Assembly (NCBI RefSeq): GCF_001624695.1
Contig: NZ_JSEP01000003.1
Location: forward strand, 1 to 64,000
Direction: 5' to 3'
Source of the DNA: Labrenzia sp. OB1
Lineage (GTDB): Bacteria > Pseudomonadota > Alphaproteobacteria > Rhizobiales > Stappiaceae
DNA length: 64,000 nucleotides
How positions within the stretch are numbered: the stretch's first letter is position 1; each line of letters opens with the position of its first letter. Below the pieces are notes generated by a model. The model worked only from the letters and a program-made list of their open reading frames with translations, searched no databases and had not been told where the DNA came from. Positions 1 to 9,217 of the stretch are shown piece by piece. The translations under genes were made by a program, and so were the position numbers.

Positions 1-212
1 TCGGGGCCTTTTGCATTGAAACGCAAGACCCAGTCGCGGATCACCTGGACCGTCACGCCGCCGACCGCACCCGCATCGCTGCGCAAGCCGCCGTCATAGA
101 TCACTGCAAGCGCCAAAAGGCGCCGTGTTTGATCGGCATTCACCGAGCCACGGGCTAGATGACGAAGGGTTGGAGCATCAAAGTCATCTCGAAGACGGAT
201 AGGGGCGGACAT
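1..212 (-). CDS. IS630-family transposase, N-terminal part (runs off the left edge)
   Basis: This is the first 70 codons of a leftward gene beginning with ATG at 212, behind a good Shine-Dalgarno (GAGGAG). The translation begins MSAPIRLRDDFDAP and continues through QTRRLLALAVIYDGG to VIRDWVLRFNAKGP. That matches, from memory, the N-terminal helix-turn-helix part of IS630-family transposases, which bind the element ends; the DDE catalytic domain would lie outside the window. Many elements of this group express the transposase through a programmed frameshift, which cannot be judged here. The upstream end of the element should lie between 213 and about 316, but I could not recognise the terminal inverted repeat. 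The neighbouring phytase-like gene appears intact. Confidence 0.8.
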   Translation of the reverse strand, partial: MSAPIRLRDDFDAPTLRHLARGSVNADQTRRLLALAVIYDGGLRSDAGAVGGVTVQVIRDWVLRFNAKGP

Positions 213-316
213 GGCAAACTCCTCATGTTCCCCATCAGGAATCATATTCGCGAAACTTTGGGAATCCAAAAGAGTCGTCAAATTCGTCGCTTGGTATTAC
301 AAAGCTGCCCTGTCGC

Positions 317-1354
317 CTAATCTTCCAGACGGAACCTCAACAGGATCGTCCGTTGAAGAAACGACCTGTTGTCGTCGGACAGCAGGGTCAGGATTGTTTC
401 GCCGGCCTCGTTCCGGTGCACGGCCAGCGCTTCCATATTGTCGATCTGATAGCCGAAATCCGCTTCAAGCAGCAATTCACCCTCCAGGAGGGCATCCGGA
501 CGAATGGATTCGCCCGGGAAGCGGCGCAGCCGCAGACCGATCAGGTCGAGCAGCGTGAACCGGCGCTCCACAAGCAACAGATCGCCGTCGGGCAGATAGG
601 CCGCGTCCGTGGCATCGAACCCGTCATGCCGGCGGATGCTGAACCTGTCCGTCCCCTTCTGCCCGATGATGTAACCGTCAAGAACGTTCCCGTCATTGGT
701 TGAGGTTTCAGCAACCGCAATCAGGCTGCCCGCAACGGAGCTGCCGTGTGGGGCGATCGCCAGCGCTTCCAGCCCGGTGTTTCGAGGAAGCATGCGAATA
801 TCCTCCACAAGCTTCACTTCGCCGAGCATGCGCTCCTTGCCGGTTGCCAGAGGCCAGGGGTAACGGTAGATCGCGTTCTTGGTTTCGGCGGTTACGTAAA
901 GATCGGAGCCGTCCAGTGCCAGGGCTTCCGTGTCGTGCCCCCAGCGGGCCTTGAGGGTCTTGCCGTCAGCACCGAGCAGCGGCGCCATGCGGACGCCGGA
1001 AACATCCAGCGGTGTCCCTTCCGCTGTCTGTGCAATCCGGCCACTCACCCAATGACCGTGGTCGGTCACCGCGAGGAAGGCGCTCCCGCCATCGAGACTG
1101 ATAAGTCCGGAAAGTCCCCCGATCTCCCGATCGGACGCCAGCAGCTCCAACCCGCCGAGAAATGTCAGCTTGCCGAAAGTCCGCTCTTCACGGCCGATCT
1201 GGAAGATGTCGATTGCCTTGGTCCGGACATTGACGGGCTTTCCCTGGCTCAACGGTTCGTCGGCAAACCCGGCGGCCGGCGCGGCAAGCACCGTGGCGAA
1301 CACGGCCAGGGCAGTGGCGGGTTTCAGAAAATGCCGGAACCGTCTTCCCGTCAT
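317..1354 (-). CDS. Secreted esterase-like phytase-family (PF13449-type) protein
   Basis: A 345-residue protein with an N-terminal signal peptide (basic MTGRRFRHF, hydrophobic stretch, likely cleavage near AAPAAGFA at about residue 31), so periplasmic. The remainder reads as a beta-propeller-like repeat protein with GLSGLISLDGG, VTDHGHWVSG, DTEALALDG, NTGLEALAIAPHG and QIDNMEALAVH, typical of the esterase-like activity of phytase family. The real substrate of alphaproteobacterial members is not established. It follows cobT by only 17 bp on the same strand and is probably co-transcribed, although no link to cobalamin is evident. The C-terminus looks natural, so the neighbouring insertion sequence has not truncated it. 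Confidence 0.8.
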   Translation of the reverse strand: MTGRRFRHFLKPATALAVFATVLAAPAAGFADEPLSQGKPVNVRTKAIDIFQIGREERTFGKLTFLGGLELLASDREIGGLSGLISLDGGSAFLAVTDHGHWVSGRIAQTAEGTPLDVSGVRMAPLLGADGKTLKARWGHDTEALALDGSDLYVTAETKNAIYRYPWPLATGKERMLGEVKLVEDIRMLPRNTGLEALAIAPHGSSVAGSLIAVAETSTNDGNVLDGYIIGQKGTDRFSIRRHDGFDATDAAYLPDGDLLLVERRFTLLDLIGLRLRRFPGESIRPDALLEGELLLEADFGYQIDNMEALAVHRNEAGETILTLLSDDNRSFLQRTILLRFRLED

Positions 1355-1371
1355 GCGTTGCGCCGTGCCGA

Positions 1372-3288
1372 TTACCGGCGGCCGGCGCGGCGGCGCCCGC
1401 GTGACTGGGGGTCCTGCTGGACGTTGTCGTCAAAGAGATTGGCCAGCTGGTCGGTCATCGCTCCGGCCAGTTCCTCCGCATCGACGATGGTCACCGCCCG
1501 CTGGTAGTAGCGCGTGACGTCGTGGCCGATGCCGATGGCAATCAGTTCGACCGGGGATCTGGTCTCGATTTCCTCGATCATATAGCGCAGGTGGCGCTCC
1601 AGATAATTACCCGGGTTCACCGACAGCGTCGTGTCGTCCACCGGCGCCCCGTCGGAGATCATCATCAGGATGCGGCGCTGTTCGGGACGCGCCATCAGCC
1701 GGTCGTGTGCCCACATCAGCGCCTCGCCGTCGATATTCTCCTTCAGCAGTCCTTCGCGCATCATCAGGCCGAGATTGCGCCGGGCCCGCCGCCACGGCGC
1801 GTCCGCGGATTTGTAGATAATATGCCGCAGATCGTTCAACCGTCCGGGTGTCGGCGGTTTGCCGGCGCCTATCCAGCTTTCCCGCGACTGTCCGCCTTTC
1901 CACGCCTTGGTGGTGAAACCGAGGATCTCCACCTTCACGCCGCAGCGTTCCAGCGTCCGTGCCAGGATATCTGCGCAGGTCGCGGCGACGGTGATCGGCC
2001 GGCCGCGCATGGAACCGGAATTGTCGAGAAGCAGCGTCACGACCGTATCGCGGAAATTCGTGTCCCGCTCCTGTTTGAACGCCAGGGGAGCCATCGGGTC
2101 GGTCACCGCGCGCGTCAGCCGCGCCGTGTCCAACAGGCCTTCCTCCAGATCGAAATCCCAGGCCCGGTTCTGCTGCGCCATCAGCTTGCGCTGAAGGCGG
2201 TTGGCAAGCCGGGCGACGGCGCCCTGAAGCGGCGTCAGCTGTTTGTCCAGAAAACCGCGAAGACGGTCGAGCTCCGCCATATCGCACAGCTCTTCGGCGG
2301 TGACGGTCTCGTCGAACTGATGGGTGAAGACCCGGTAATCAGTTTCCGGCCGATTGCTGAAGGGCGAATTGGGCCGATCACTTTCGCCCGGCTCCTCCGC
2401 GTCCTCGGCCATGTCCTGGTCGGCGAAGTCATCCATATCGGCTTCGGCGGCTTCCGTGTCGCCGCTGTCCTGCTCCTCGCCGGAAAGCTCCATTTCCTGG
2501 GGAGCGGCTTCCTGGTCGCCACTGTCCTCTTCGCCGTCTTCGCCGCTTTCGGCTTCGTCGTTGTCGCCCTGATCCTCGTTCTGATCGGGATCCGTGTCCT
2601 CGTCCCGGTCACCGATCTCGTCGGCCATGTCGAGAGATCTGAGCACATCGCGCAGACGATCTGCAAAGAGGTTCTGGTCTTCCACTTCCGCTTCGAGCTT
2701 GTCGAGATCGTCGCCGGCCTTTTCCTCGATCCAGCCGCGCCACATATCGACGAGCTTTCGTGCGCTTGCCGGCGGCTCGGCGCCGGTAAGCCGCTCGCGC
2801 ACCATCAGCGACAGCGCATCCTGAAGCGGCGCGTCCTCGCGGCTGGCAATATCGGGCGCACCGGATTTGCGGAACCGGTCGTCCAGCATCACCGCCAGAT
2901 TGTCGGCAACGCCCTGCATCCGCCGTGCGCCGACGGCCTCGCAGCGCGCCTGCTCGAGGGCCTCGAAGATCGCCCGCCCTTCCGCGCCCTGCGGCATGTT
3001 CTTGGCATGCAGTGCCTTGTCGTGGCAGGCGATGCGCAGTGCCATGGAATCGGAAAGACCCCGCGTCACGGCAATTTCATGCGCATTCACCTTGCGCGAC
3101 GGCTCGGGCAAACGGGCGGACAGGCCACTGAGGCCGGGACGGTCTCCGGAGAAAATCACCTCCAGTTCCGCTTCGCCTGAAATCGCGCGCATGGTGCCGC
3201 TCACCGACTGCTTGAACGGCTCGGTGGTCGGTGCGGGCTTGTTGCCCGGAAGGGAATTGTTGCCCGGCCTGGCCCGTGTTTCACGCAC
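1372..3288 (-). CDS. cobT: Aerobic cobaltochelatase subunit CobT
   Basis: A 638-residue protein with a GTG start. CobT forms the large chelatase complex with CobS and CobN that inserts cobalt into hydrogenobyrinic acid a,c-diamide in the aerobic cobalamin pathway. The order is the family's: an N-terminal helical domain (about 30-215), a very acidic Asp/Glu-rich linker (about 222-305), then a C-terminal von Willebrand A domain with a complete MIDAS signature DNSGSMRG (422-429). Length agrees with known CobT (about 630). It lies 38 bp downstream of cobS on the same strand, the usual cobS-cobT order. Known family members act in the cytoplasm with ATP hydrolysis supplied by CobS. Confidence 0.96.
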   Translation of the reverse strand: MRETRARPGNNSLPGNKPAPTTEPFKQSVSGTMRAISGEAELEVIFSGDRPGLSGLSARLPEPSRKVNAHEIAVTRGLSDSMALRIACHDKALHAKNMPQGAEGRAIFEALEQARCEAVGARRMQGVADNLAVMLDDRFRKSGAPDIASREDAPLQDALSLMVRERLTGAEPPASARKLVDMWRGWIEEKAGDDLDKLEAEVEDQNLFADRLRDVLRSLDMADEIGDRDEDTDPDQNEDQGDNDEAESGEDGEEDSGDQEAAPQEMELSGEEQDSGDTEAAEADMDDFADQDMAEDAEEPGESDRPNSPFSNRPETDYRVFTHQFDETVTAEELCDMAELDRLRGFLDKQLTPLQGAVARLANRLQRKLMAQQNRAWDFDLEEGLLDTARLTRAVTDPMAPLAFKQERDTNFRDTVVTLLLDNSGSMRGRPITVAATCADILARTLERCGVKVEILGFTTKAWKGGQSRESWIGAGKPPTPGRLNDLRHIIYKSADAPWRRARRNLGLMMREGLLKENIDGEALMWAHDRLMARPEQRRILMMISDGAPVDDTTLSVNPGNYLERHLRYMIEEIETRSPVELIAIGIGHDVTRYYQRAVTIVDAEELAGAMTDQLANLFDDNVQQDPQSRGRRRAGRR

Positions 3289-3326
3289 TTGCTAAGCCCT
3301 CACTTGCACTGGGTGCCATGGGACCC

Positions 3327-4313
3327 TCAGCTCATCACCACGTTGACGGACGATTCCGGCAGCTCCTCACCGAAGCAGCGCTGATAGAACTCGGCCACCA
3401 GGGACTGCTCCATGTCATCGCATTTGTTGAGGAAGGTCAGGCGGAAGGAAAAGCCGATATCGCCAAAGATCTCGGCGTTTTCAGCCCAGGTGATCACCGT
3501 CCGCGGGCTCATGACCGTGGAAAGGTCGCCGTTGACAAAGGCGTTCCGGGTCATATCCGCGAGACGCACCATCTTGGAGACGGTCTGGCGGCCTTCATCC
3601 GTGCGGAAATGTTTGGCCTTGGCCAGAACAATGTCGACCTCATTGTCATGCGGCAGATAATTCAGTGTGGTGACGATCGACCAGCGGTCCATCTGCGCCT
3701 GGTTGATCTGCTGCGTGCCGTGATAAAGGCCGGAGGTATCGCCCAGACCCACCGTGTTGGCCGTGGCGAACAGGCGGAACGCGGGATGCGGGCGAATGAC
3801 GCGGCTCTGGTCGAGCAGCGTCAGGCGGCCGGAAGATTCCAGAATGCGCTGGATCACGAACATCACGTCCGGCCGGCCGGCGTCATATTCGTCGAAGACC
3901 AGCGCGACGTTGTGCTGGTAGGCCCAGGGCAGGATGCCGTCCTTGAATTCCGTCACCTGCTGGCCGTCCTTCAAGACAATCGCATCCTTGCCGACAAGGT
4001 CGATTCGCGAGATATGGCTGTCCAGGTTGACGCGGATACAAGGCCAGTTGAGACGGGCGGCGACCTGCTCGATGTGCGTCGATTTGCCCGTGCCGTGATA
4101 GCCGGTCACCATAACGCGGCGGTTGTGCGCAAAGCCGGCGAGAATCGCCAATGTTGTCGCCCGGTCGAACAGGTAATCTTCGTCTCGCTCAGGTACATGC
4201 TCGGACGGCGCGGAAAATGCCGGTACCTTGAGGCCGGAGTTGAAACCGAAAACCTCTTCCACGGAAACTTCAGTATCCGGCATGGCGATGGCCGCAGTCG
4301 TCGTCTCTGTCAT
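3327..4313 (-). CDS. cobS: Aerobic cobaltochelatase subunit CobS (AAA+ ATPase)
   Basis: A 328-residue AAA+ protein of the MoxR-like/AAA_5 type. Walker A is visible as GYHGTGKST and Walker B as [11 protein letters not shown], followed by the sensor segment [19 protein letters not shown] that is characteristic of CobS. CobS hexamers stack with CobT and drive ATP-dependent cobalt insertion into the corrin ring. Length is normal for the family. It is upstream of cobT, and a J-domain gene lies 67 bp further upstream on the same strand. The other cobalamin synthesis genes are not in this window, as is common for cobST in Hyphomicrobiales. Confidence 0.96.
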   Translation of the reverse strand: MTETTTAAIAMPDTEVSVEEVFGFNSGLKVPAFSAPSEHVPERDEDYLFDRATTLAILAGFAHNRRVMVTGYHGTGKSTHIEQVAARLNWPCIRVNLDSHISRIDLVGKDAIVLKDGQQVTEFKDGILPWAYQHNVALVFDEYDAGRPDVMFVIQRILESSGRLTLLDQSRVIRPHPAFRLFATANTVGLGDTSGLYHGTQQINQAQMDRWSIVTTLNYLPHDNEVDIVLAKAKHFRTDEGRQTVSKMVRLADMTRNAFVNGDLSTVMSPRTVITWAENAEIFGDIGFSFRLTFLNKCDDMEQSLVAEFYQRCFGEELPESSVNVVMS

Positions 4314-4380
4314 CAGTCCTCCGCAGTCCCGTAATTCTCGGGAAGGGTCAATTGGGGGAAGCCGGCAGGACCCTGCAGGC

Positions 4381-4971
4381 TCAAAGGAAACCGGCTTTTT
4401 TCAGGACATTATAGGCCTGAATGATCTCCCGCAGGCGGTCTTCGGAAGACCTGTCACCGCCATTGGCGTCCGGATGGTTCAATTTCACAAGCTCCTTATA
4501 GCGCGCTTTTATCTCGGTGCCACGGGCTGTGTAAGCCAGATTGAGCACATCCAGTGAGCGTTTTTCAAGCGCGAGCAGCTTTCTTTGGCGCGGACGATGG
4601 GCTTGCGCGGCTCTGCGCTGCGCATTTGTCCGCGTGTCGGCGCGGGTATCATGCCCGTCAGGGCCTTCGGCCGCCTCCCGGTTCACGCCCATCTTCCAAG
4701 TCGGACGATGGCCGGTCAGGCTGTCCTTGTGATAGGAGCGCACATCGTCGTCGCCCATTCCGTTGAAATAATTGTAGGACTTGTTGTACTCGCGAACGTG
4801 ATCGACACAGAAATTAAAATACTGGCCTTCCCGGTCGCGCCCTTTCGGGGCCTTATGGGTTCCGGGCCTCTTGCATCCCGGATGTTCGCAGACCGGATGT
4901 CCGTCCTGCTTTGCCCGTTCCTTGTCCGGTTTGACCCGAATGCTGTCGAAGAGTTTGGATTCCAGTTTCAT
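4381..4971 (-). CDS. J-domain (DnaJ-like) protein with an N-terminal Cys-rich segment
   Basis: A 196-residue protein with the J-domain at its C-terminus (about 139-196), including the HPD motif at 166-168 in [11 protein letters not shown]. It would stimulate an Hsp70 (DnaK-type) ATPase. The N-terminal third carries C28, C33, C55 and H58 (CEHPGC, FCVDH), which could bind zinc; this is inference. There is no Gly/Phe region and no DnaJ zinc finger, so it is a type III J-protein. The neighbourhood J-protein - cobS - cobT with bolA divergent recurs in many Hyphomicrobiales, suggesting a specialised rather than general chaperone role. Start chosen at the first ATG ([10 protein letters not shown]). 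Confidence 0.88.
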   Translation of the reverse strand: MKLESKLFDSIRVKPDKERAKQDGHPVCEHPGCKRPGTHKAPKGRDREGQYFNFCVDHVREYNKSYNYFNGMGDDDVRSYHKDSLTGHRPTWKMGVNREAAEGPDGHDTRADTRTNAQRRAAQAHRPRQRKLLALEKRSLDVLNLAYTARGTEIKARYKELVKLNHPDANGGDRSSEDRLREIIQAYNVLKKAGFL

Positions 4972-5149
4972 GCGGTAAGATCTTGAGATCCATCAGGCTG
5001 CGGACACACCGCAGGCGATTGCGTTGAACCGGGGGCCGGAGCCAATGTGGCGCCGCGGCTCCCGGACGTCGGAAAGCCCGCTACATTATCAGTCGCAGTT
5101 GGGCCAGCAAAGACTTGAACTTTGAAAACAGGGACTCCACGTTAAAAAC

Positions 5150-5449
5150 ATGAGCACAAAAGAGATTATTGTCGACAAGCTGACCTCGGCCTTCTCGCCT
5201 TCCTACCTCAACGTGGTTGACGAATCCGAAAAGCACCGAGGCCACGGCGGCTGGAGAGAGGGTGGGGAGACCCATTTTCGCGTACAGATCGCCGCTTCCG
5301 CGTTCGAAGGCCTGAACCGTCTGGCCCGCCATCGGGCGGTCAACGACGTTCTGGCGGAGGAACTGGCGAATGGCGTCCACGCCCTGGCACTGGAGATCCG
5401 CGCCGACAGCGAACCGGACCCGCGCGCGACACGTGTCGCGGACGTCTGA
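5150..5449 (+). CDS. BolA-family protein
   Basis: A 99-residue protein with the BolA-like class II KH fold: VVDESEKHRGHGG (the conserved histidine-containing loop), ETHFRVQIAASAFEGLNRLARHR and a helix ending in LAEELANGVHALALEI. BolA proteins partner with monothiol glutaredoxins in iron-sulfur and redox sensing; members of this size beside the J-domain/cobST locus are common in Hyphomicrobiales. It is transcribed divergently from the J-domain gene across a 178-bp intergenic region. The last 15 residues after the fold are polar and probably unstructured. Confidence 0.92.
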   Translation: MSTKEIIVDKLTSAFSPSYLNVVDESEKHRGHGGWREGGETHFRVQIAASAFEGLNRLARHRAVNDVLAEELANGVHALALEIRADSEPDPRATRVADV

Positions 5450-5630
5450 TTTCAAACGTTCTCCGGTTGTTACCCACCCACAAGATCCCGGATCCGGCTG
5501 GAGAATGAACATGATGCGATGAGACGCGCAAGCAGTCCTGTGAGAACAGCGATCAATATCGCGTAATAGCAGCCCTCGAAACGCTTCTGTTTCCAGTTGC
5601 GCACCAACAAGCTATCCGAAAACGACTTGA

Positions 5631-5759
5631 TCAGGAACGCTGTGCCTCCTCCGCCGCGGCAGAATCATCCCCTCTTTCAAGCACCGGCCGAAACTCCTGG
5701 GACACGACCCGCGACAACAGCGCGCACGGCGGAAACAGGGTGAGCACGCCCCGGCTCAC
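5631..5759 (-). CDS. Possible 42-residue small ORF after the CBS transporter
   Basis: A GTG begins 2 bp after the stop of the CNNM/CBS transporter gene, and the frame stays open for 42 residues (VSRGVLTLFPPCALLSRVV, then a Glu/Ala-rich tail). I do not recognise it. Its stop overlaps, in the arrangement CTGA, the first codon of a second short frame (5470-5634). That frame has a strong GGAGGAGG Shine-Dalgarno at 5645-5652, and its 54 residues include one hydrophobic segment (YYAILIAVLTGLLARLIAS). Both could be chance open frames in GC-rich DNA. The 5450-5761 interval otherwise holds no gene I can support. Confidence 0.2.
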   Translation of the reverse strand: MSRGVLTLFPPCALLSRVVSQEFRPVLERGDDSAAAEEAQRS

Positions 5760-5761
5760 GT

Positions 5762-7114
5762 CTACCCGCCCGGTTTTGCTGTCAGGGCATCTGCCGCCGT
5801 CGCGGGAGAGACCGGCCCGACAATATGGGTCTTCATGGCCGGGGATTGCCCGAGCGGCATGATCCTCAGCCGGGTTATCCGGTTCTTTTCCCGTCTGAGA
5901 ACCGTGAAGCGGAAACCGTGGAAGGTAAAGATCTGCCGTTCTTCCGGTATCATCCGGGCCTCGTGGATGACGAGACCGGCGATTGTCGTCGCCTCGTCGT
6001 CCGGCAGGTTCCAGTCGGCGGCACGATTGAGGTCACGGATCGGGACTGACCCGTCAACGATCACCGAACCGTCCGCCTGCGGGCGCAGACCTTCCAGTTC
6101 GACATCGTGCTCGTCCGCGATCTCCCCGACGATCTCCTCCAGAATATCCTCCAGCGTCACCAGACCCATCACTTCGCCATATTCGTCGACAACGAGCGCG
6201 AAGTGCGACTTGTTGCGCAGGAAGGCATTGAGCTGGTCTTTCAGGCTGGTCGTGTCCGGCACGAACCATGCGGGAGCCGCGATATCCAGAATATCGATCT
6301 TCCCGGCATCTCCGCCAACAGCATGCAGGGCCCGCAAAAGGTCCTTGGCATGCAGGACACCGACAAAATTGTCGCTCTTGCCCTGCCATAACGGAATGCG
6401 TGTGTAAGGTGACGCCAGCGTGGCGTTTACCAGATTGGCGGCATCGTCGTCGGCGTTGAGCGCAACCATGTTTGTCCGGTGCACCATCACGTCGGACACT
6501 TCCAGTTCGGCGAGGTCGAGCAGACCGCCGAGACGGTCGCGCTCCCCCTTCTCGATAGCGCCTTCGATATGTTGCAGATCGACAGCGCCGCGCAACTCGT
6601 CGAGCGCGGAAAGAATGGACCTGTCGTCGTCAACATTGACCCCGAGGAGTTTCAGGAGGTGGCGGACAATCCACTCCACACCGATCACCACCGGCCCGAA
6701 GACCGCCACGACCAGGCGGACAATCGGCGAGACTGCCAGAGCGAACCGCTCCGGGTTGGAAATCGCCCATGTTTTCGGCAGAACCTCGGAAAAAACCAGC
6801 ACCAGCAAGGTCATCACCAGTGTCGCCAGCGCCACCCCCGCTTCGCCGAAGAGACTCAGAAACACACTTGTCGCAAGGGCAGAGGCCAGAATATTGACGA
6901 GATTGTTGCCGAGAAGCAGCGCACCGATCAAACGTTCCCGGGACGCCATCAGACGGTTCGCCACGCCCGCCCGCCAGTCGCCGGTCTTTTCAATCTGATG
7001 CAGCCGGGCACGGGACGCGGCGGTCAGCGCCGTTTCCGAGCCGGAAAAGAAACCGGAAAGACCAAGAAGCACAAAAATGGCGGCAATCGCCAGCCAGAGA
7101 GTCGTTTCCATCAT
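5762..7114 (-). CDS. CNNM/CorC-type (HlyC/CorC) transporter with CBS pair
   Basis: A 450-residue inner-membrane protein. Residues 1-190 form the DUF21/CNNM membrane domain with the hallmark FSGSETA (23-29) and about three to four helices. Residues 205-335 form a CBS pair (MVHRTNMVALNADDD; VDEYGEVMGLVTLEDIL). Residues 345-420 are the CorC_HlyC C-terminal domain. Family members are linked to magnesium/cobalt efflux or sodium-coupled magnesium transport; the hemolysin label often attached to them is historical. Its ATG overlaps the aroB stop codon (ATGA), so it is translationally coupled to aroB and belongs to the aroK-aroB unit, a frequent arrangement in Hyphomicrobiales. Confidence 0.93.
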   Translation of the reverse strand: MMETTLWLAIAAIFVLLGLSGFFSGSETALTAASRARLHQIEKTGDWRAGVANRLMASRERLIGALLLGNNLVNILASALATSVFLSLFGEAGVALATLVMTLLVLVFSEVLPKTWAISNPERFALAVSPIVRLVVAVFGPVVIGVEWIVRHLLKLLGVNVDDDRSILSALDELRGAVDLQHIEGAIEKGERDRLGGLLDLAELEVSDVMVHRTNMVALNADDDAANLVNATLASPYTRIPLWQGKSDNFVGVLHAKDLLRALHAVGGDAGKIDILDIAAPAWFVPDTTSLKDQLNAFLRNKSHFALVVDEYGEVMGLVTLEDILEEIVGEIADEHDVELEGLRPQADGSVIVDGSVPIRDLNRAADWNLPDDEATTIAGLVIHEARMIPEERQIFTFHGFRFTVLRREKNRITRLRIMPLGQSPAMKTHIVGPVSPATAADALTAKPGG

Positions 7115-8265
7115 CCCGCGAGTTTCTCCTTGAGAAATTCCAGAACCTGCGCCGGGTCCACACCCTTTTCGACAAAGGCTTCGCCGATGCCGCGGGTCAG
7201 GACGAAGGTCAGGGCACCGCGACTCACCTTCTTGTCCTGCGCGATGATATCCATGAAGGTTTCCGCCGGCGGCAATTGCCCCGGAATCTGATCTGTCCGC
7301 ACCGGCAGTCCGACATCCGTAAGATGTTTGCGCACCCGCACGGTCGTCTCTTCATCGAGCAGACCGAGCCGCTCGGAAAATTCATGCGCCAGCATCATGC
7401 CGATAGAGACCCCTTCGCCATGAACAAGCCGCACCGTTTCGTAGGAGACCGCCGATTCCAGCGCATGGCCGAAGGTATGCCCCAGATTGAGCAGTGCCCG
7501 GCGACCGGATTCCAGTTCATCCGCGGCAACGACATCGGCCTTGGCCTGACAGGAGCGGGCAATCGCCTCTTCCCGCTCGGCACCTCCGGAAAAGACCGCC
7601 TGCCAGTTGGATTCGAGCCATGCAAAGAAATCCGCGTCGCCAAGCAGACCGTATTTCGCTACTTCCGCATACCCTGCCCGGAACTCGCGGGGGGACAGCG
7701 TGTCGAGAATGGCCGTATCGGCCAGCACCAGCGCCGGCTGGTGGAAAGCGCCGATCAGGTTCTTGCCGTGCCGCGAATTGATGCCGGTCTTGCCGCCAAC
7801 GGAACTGTCCACCTGGGACAGAAGCGTCGTCGGCACCTGAATGAAGGCCATTCCCCGCCGCACAGCGGCTGCGGCGAACCCGGTCAGGTCGCCAACCACA
7901 CCGCCACCCAGCGCGACGACCGCATCACCGCGTTCCAGCTTCGCGGCCAGGATTTCGTCACACAGCCGCTCGAACTCGCGAAAACACTTGGTGCCCTCGC
8001 CGGGCGGAACGGTGATCACCGAATGCTCCAGGCCCGCGGCATTCAGGCTTTTCGTGAAATCCTTGAGATGCAGCCCTGCAACGGTTTCATCCACAACGAC
8101 CGCCAGACGCGCACCGGGTAGAACCGAAGCGATATCCGCTCCGGCCGTTGCCAGAAGGCCGCGGCCGATCTTGATGTCGTAGCTGCGTTCGCCAAGATCG
8201 ACGCGCACGACATTCACATCTTCCCCGGATCCGTTTTCAACGTCTGCTAGTGCCGTATCTGCCAT
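7111..8265 (-). CDS. aroB: 3-dehydroquinate synthase
   Basis: A 384-residue enzyme converting DAHP to 3-dehydroquinate, step two of the shikimate pathway, with NAD+ and a divalent metal. The NAD-binding segment ALGGGVVGD (118-126), the QVPTTLLSQVDSSVGGKTGIN substrate region and the metal ligands (E201 in AEVAKYG, the histidines of NLGHTFGH at 263/267, and H282 in HGEG) are all present. Compared with E. coli AroB the N-terminus is about 18 residues longer, so an internal start is possible. It follows aroK by 18 bp and overlaps the next gene by 4 bp. Confidence 0.96.
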   Translation of the reverse strand: MADTALADVENGSGEDVNVVRVDLGERSYDIKIGRGLLATAGADIASVLPGARLAVVVDETVAGLHLKDFTKSLNAAGLEHSVITVPPGEGTKCFREFERLCDEILAAKLERGDAVVALGGGVVGDLTGFAAAAVRRGMAFIQVPTTLLSQVDSSVGGKTGINSRHGKNLIGAFHQPALVLADTAILDTLSPREFRAGYAEVAKYGLLGDADFFAWLESNWQAVFSGGAEREEAIARSCQAKADVVAADELESGRRALLNLGHTFGHALESAVSYETVRLVHGEGVSIGMMLAHEFSERLGLLDEETTVRVRKHLTDVGLPVRTDQIPGQLPPAETFMDIIAQDKKVSRGALTFVLTRGIGEAFVEKGVDPAQVLEFLKEKLAG

Positions 8266-8283
8266 GGTGTCACACTTTGAAAT

Positions 8284-8931
8284 TCAGGAAATTGAAGTCT
8301 TCGAAAGGCTCCCGCCCTCACCCTGCAACAGGTGGTCAGCGAGTGTTAGGACGATCTGGTCCACCACAGCCTCGTGCGGAACGTCCCTGGACTGCACCGT
8401 CATTGCCGCCATTGCGTAGACAGGCTCCCGCTCGGCCAGCAGCTTGCGCATGGTCCCCTCCGGATCAGGATTGCGCAGCAACGGCCGGGTCGCCCTCCGG
8501 CGCACCCTGGACATTGCGGTGTCCAGATCCACCTTGAGCCAGATGGAAAGGCCCTGTCCCGCGATCTCCGTGCGGGTCGCCTCACTCATGAAAGCGCCGC
8601 CGCCGGTCGCCAGAACCTGAGGGCCTTCGCGCAAAAGCCGGGCGATCACCCGCTCTTCGCCGCTGCGGAAATAGTCTTCGCCATGCTCGGCGAAAATCTC
8701 GGAAATTGTCATGTTGGCAGCACGTTCGATTTCACTGTCCGCATCGACGAATTCCAGCCCGAGCCGGTGTGCGAGGCGCTTACCGACCGTCGACTTCCCG
8801 CACCCCATGATGCCGACGAGAACGATAGATCGGCGCCCAAGGGCCTGAACGAGCCGGGCGAGGTCGACGGATTGTGCTGTCATTCCCGCGTCGCCTTCTT
8901 CGGGGCTCCGTATCGTGTCGTTTTCTTTCAT
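8284..8931 (-). CDS. aroK: Shikimate kinase
   Basis: A 215-residue P-loop kinase that phosphorylates shikimate. Walker A is GIMGCGKST (40-48), followed by FVDADSEIE (shikimate-binding DxD), GEDYFRSGEERV and GGGAFM, the usual order for AroK. An N-terminal extension of about 30 residues precedes the fold; it may be shorter in reality, since an internal ATG gives MTAQSVDLARLVQ. First gene of the leftward aroK-aroB-CNNM transporter unit, divergent from the small membrane ORF and xerD, so the 140-bp region 8932-9073 should carry promoters in both directions. Confidence 0.95.
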   Translation of the reverse strand: MKENDTIRSPEEGDAGMTAQSVDLARLVQALGRRSIVLVGIMGCGKSTVGKRLAHRLGLEFVDADSEIERAANMTISEIFAEHGEDYFRSGEERVIARLLREGPQVLATGGGAFMSEATRTEIAGQGLSIWLKVDLDTAMSRVRRRATRPLLRNPDPEGTMRKLLAEREPVYAMAAMTVQSRDVPHEAVVDQIVLTLADHLLQGEGGSLSKTSIS

Positions 8932-9073
8932 TGCGGCGTTGTAACATATTCCGCGAAAAAGACACGGGGGGAACGCGGGAAGTTGTCGTTATCTGATCCC
9001 TTGCGCCCGCCGCTCGCTTGCTGAAACAATTCGGCATCCGATTCGCCGAATGCTACGATCCGGGAGATCCGAC

Positions 9074-9217
9074 GTGCCGACCCTGACACGATTGCTGTTT
9101 GCACTGCTTCTGCTGGGCGCGCTCGGGTATGGGGCGATTTATTCGCTGGCGAATTTTGTCGACCCGCGCGAGCGGGAAATCACGGTTCGTGTCAAGAAAG
9201 ACGGTTTTGGCCGCTGA
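9074..9217 (+). CDS. 47-residue single-pass membrane peptide upstream of xerD
   Basis: A GTG at 9074 opens a 47-codon frame encoding [19 protein letters not shown], an Ala/Ile-rich continuation, then [19 protein letters not shown]. It has one clear hydrophobic helix (about residues 6-26) and a short soluble tail with the pattern V-[DE]-P-R-x-x-E-[IM]-T-V-R. I recall similar 45-60 residue ORFs at the same place before xerD in other Hyphomicrobiales. Its stop TGA overlaps the xerD ATG by one base, which implies translational coupling. Function unknown. It is easily missed because of its size and GTG start. Confidence 0.7.
   Translation: MPTLTRLLFALLLLGALGYGAIYSLANFVDPREREITVRVKKDGFGR

Noticed and set aside
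1522-3180. 552-residue open frame antisense to cobT
   Set aside because: The opposite strand encodes a full CobT with MIDAS motif. Long antisense frames are common in GC-rich coding DNA with strong third-position bias.
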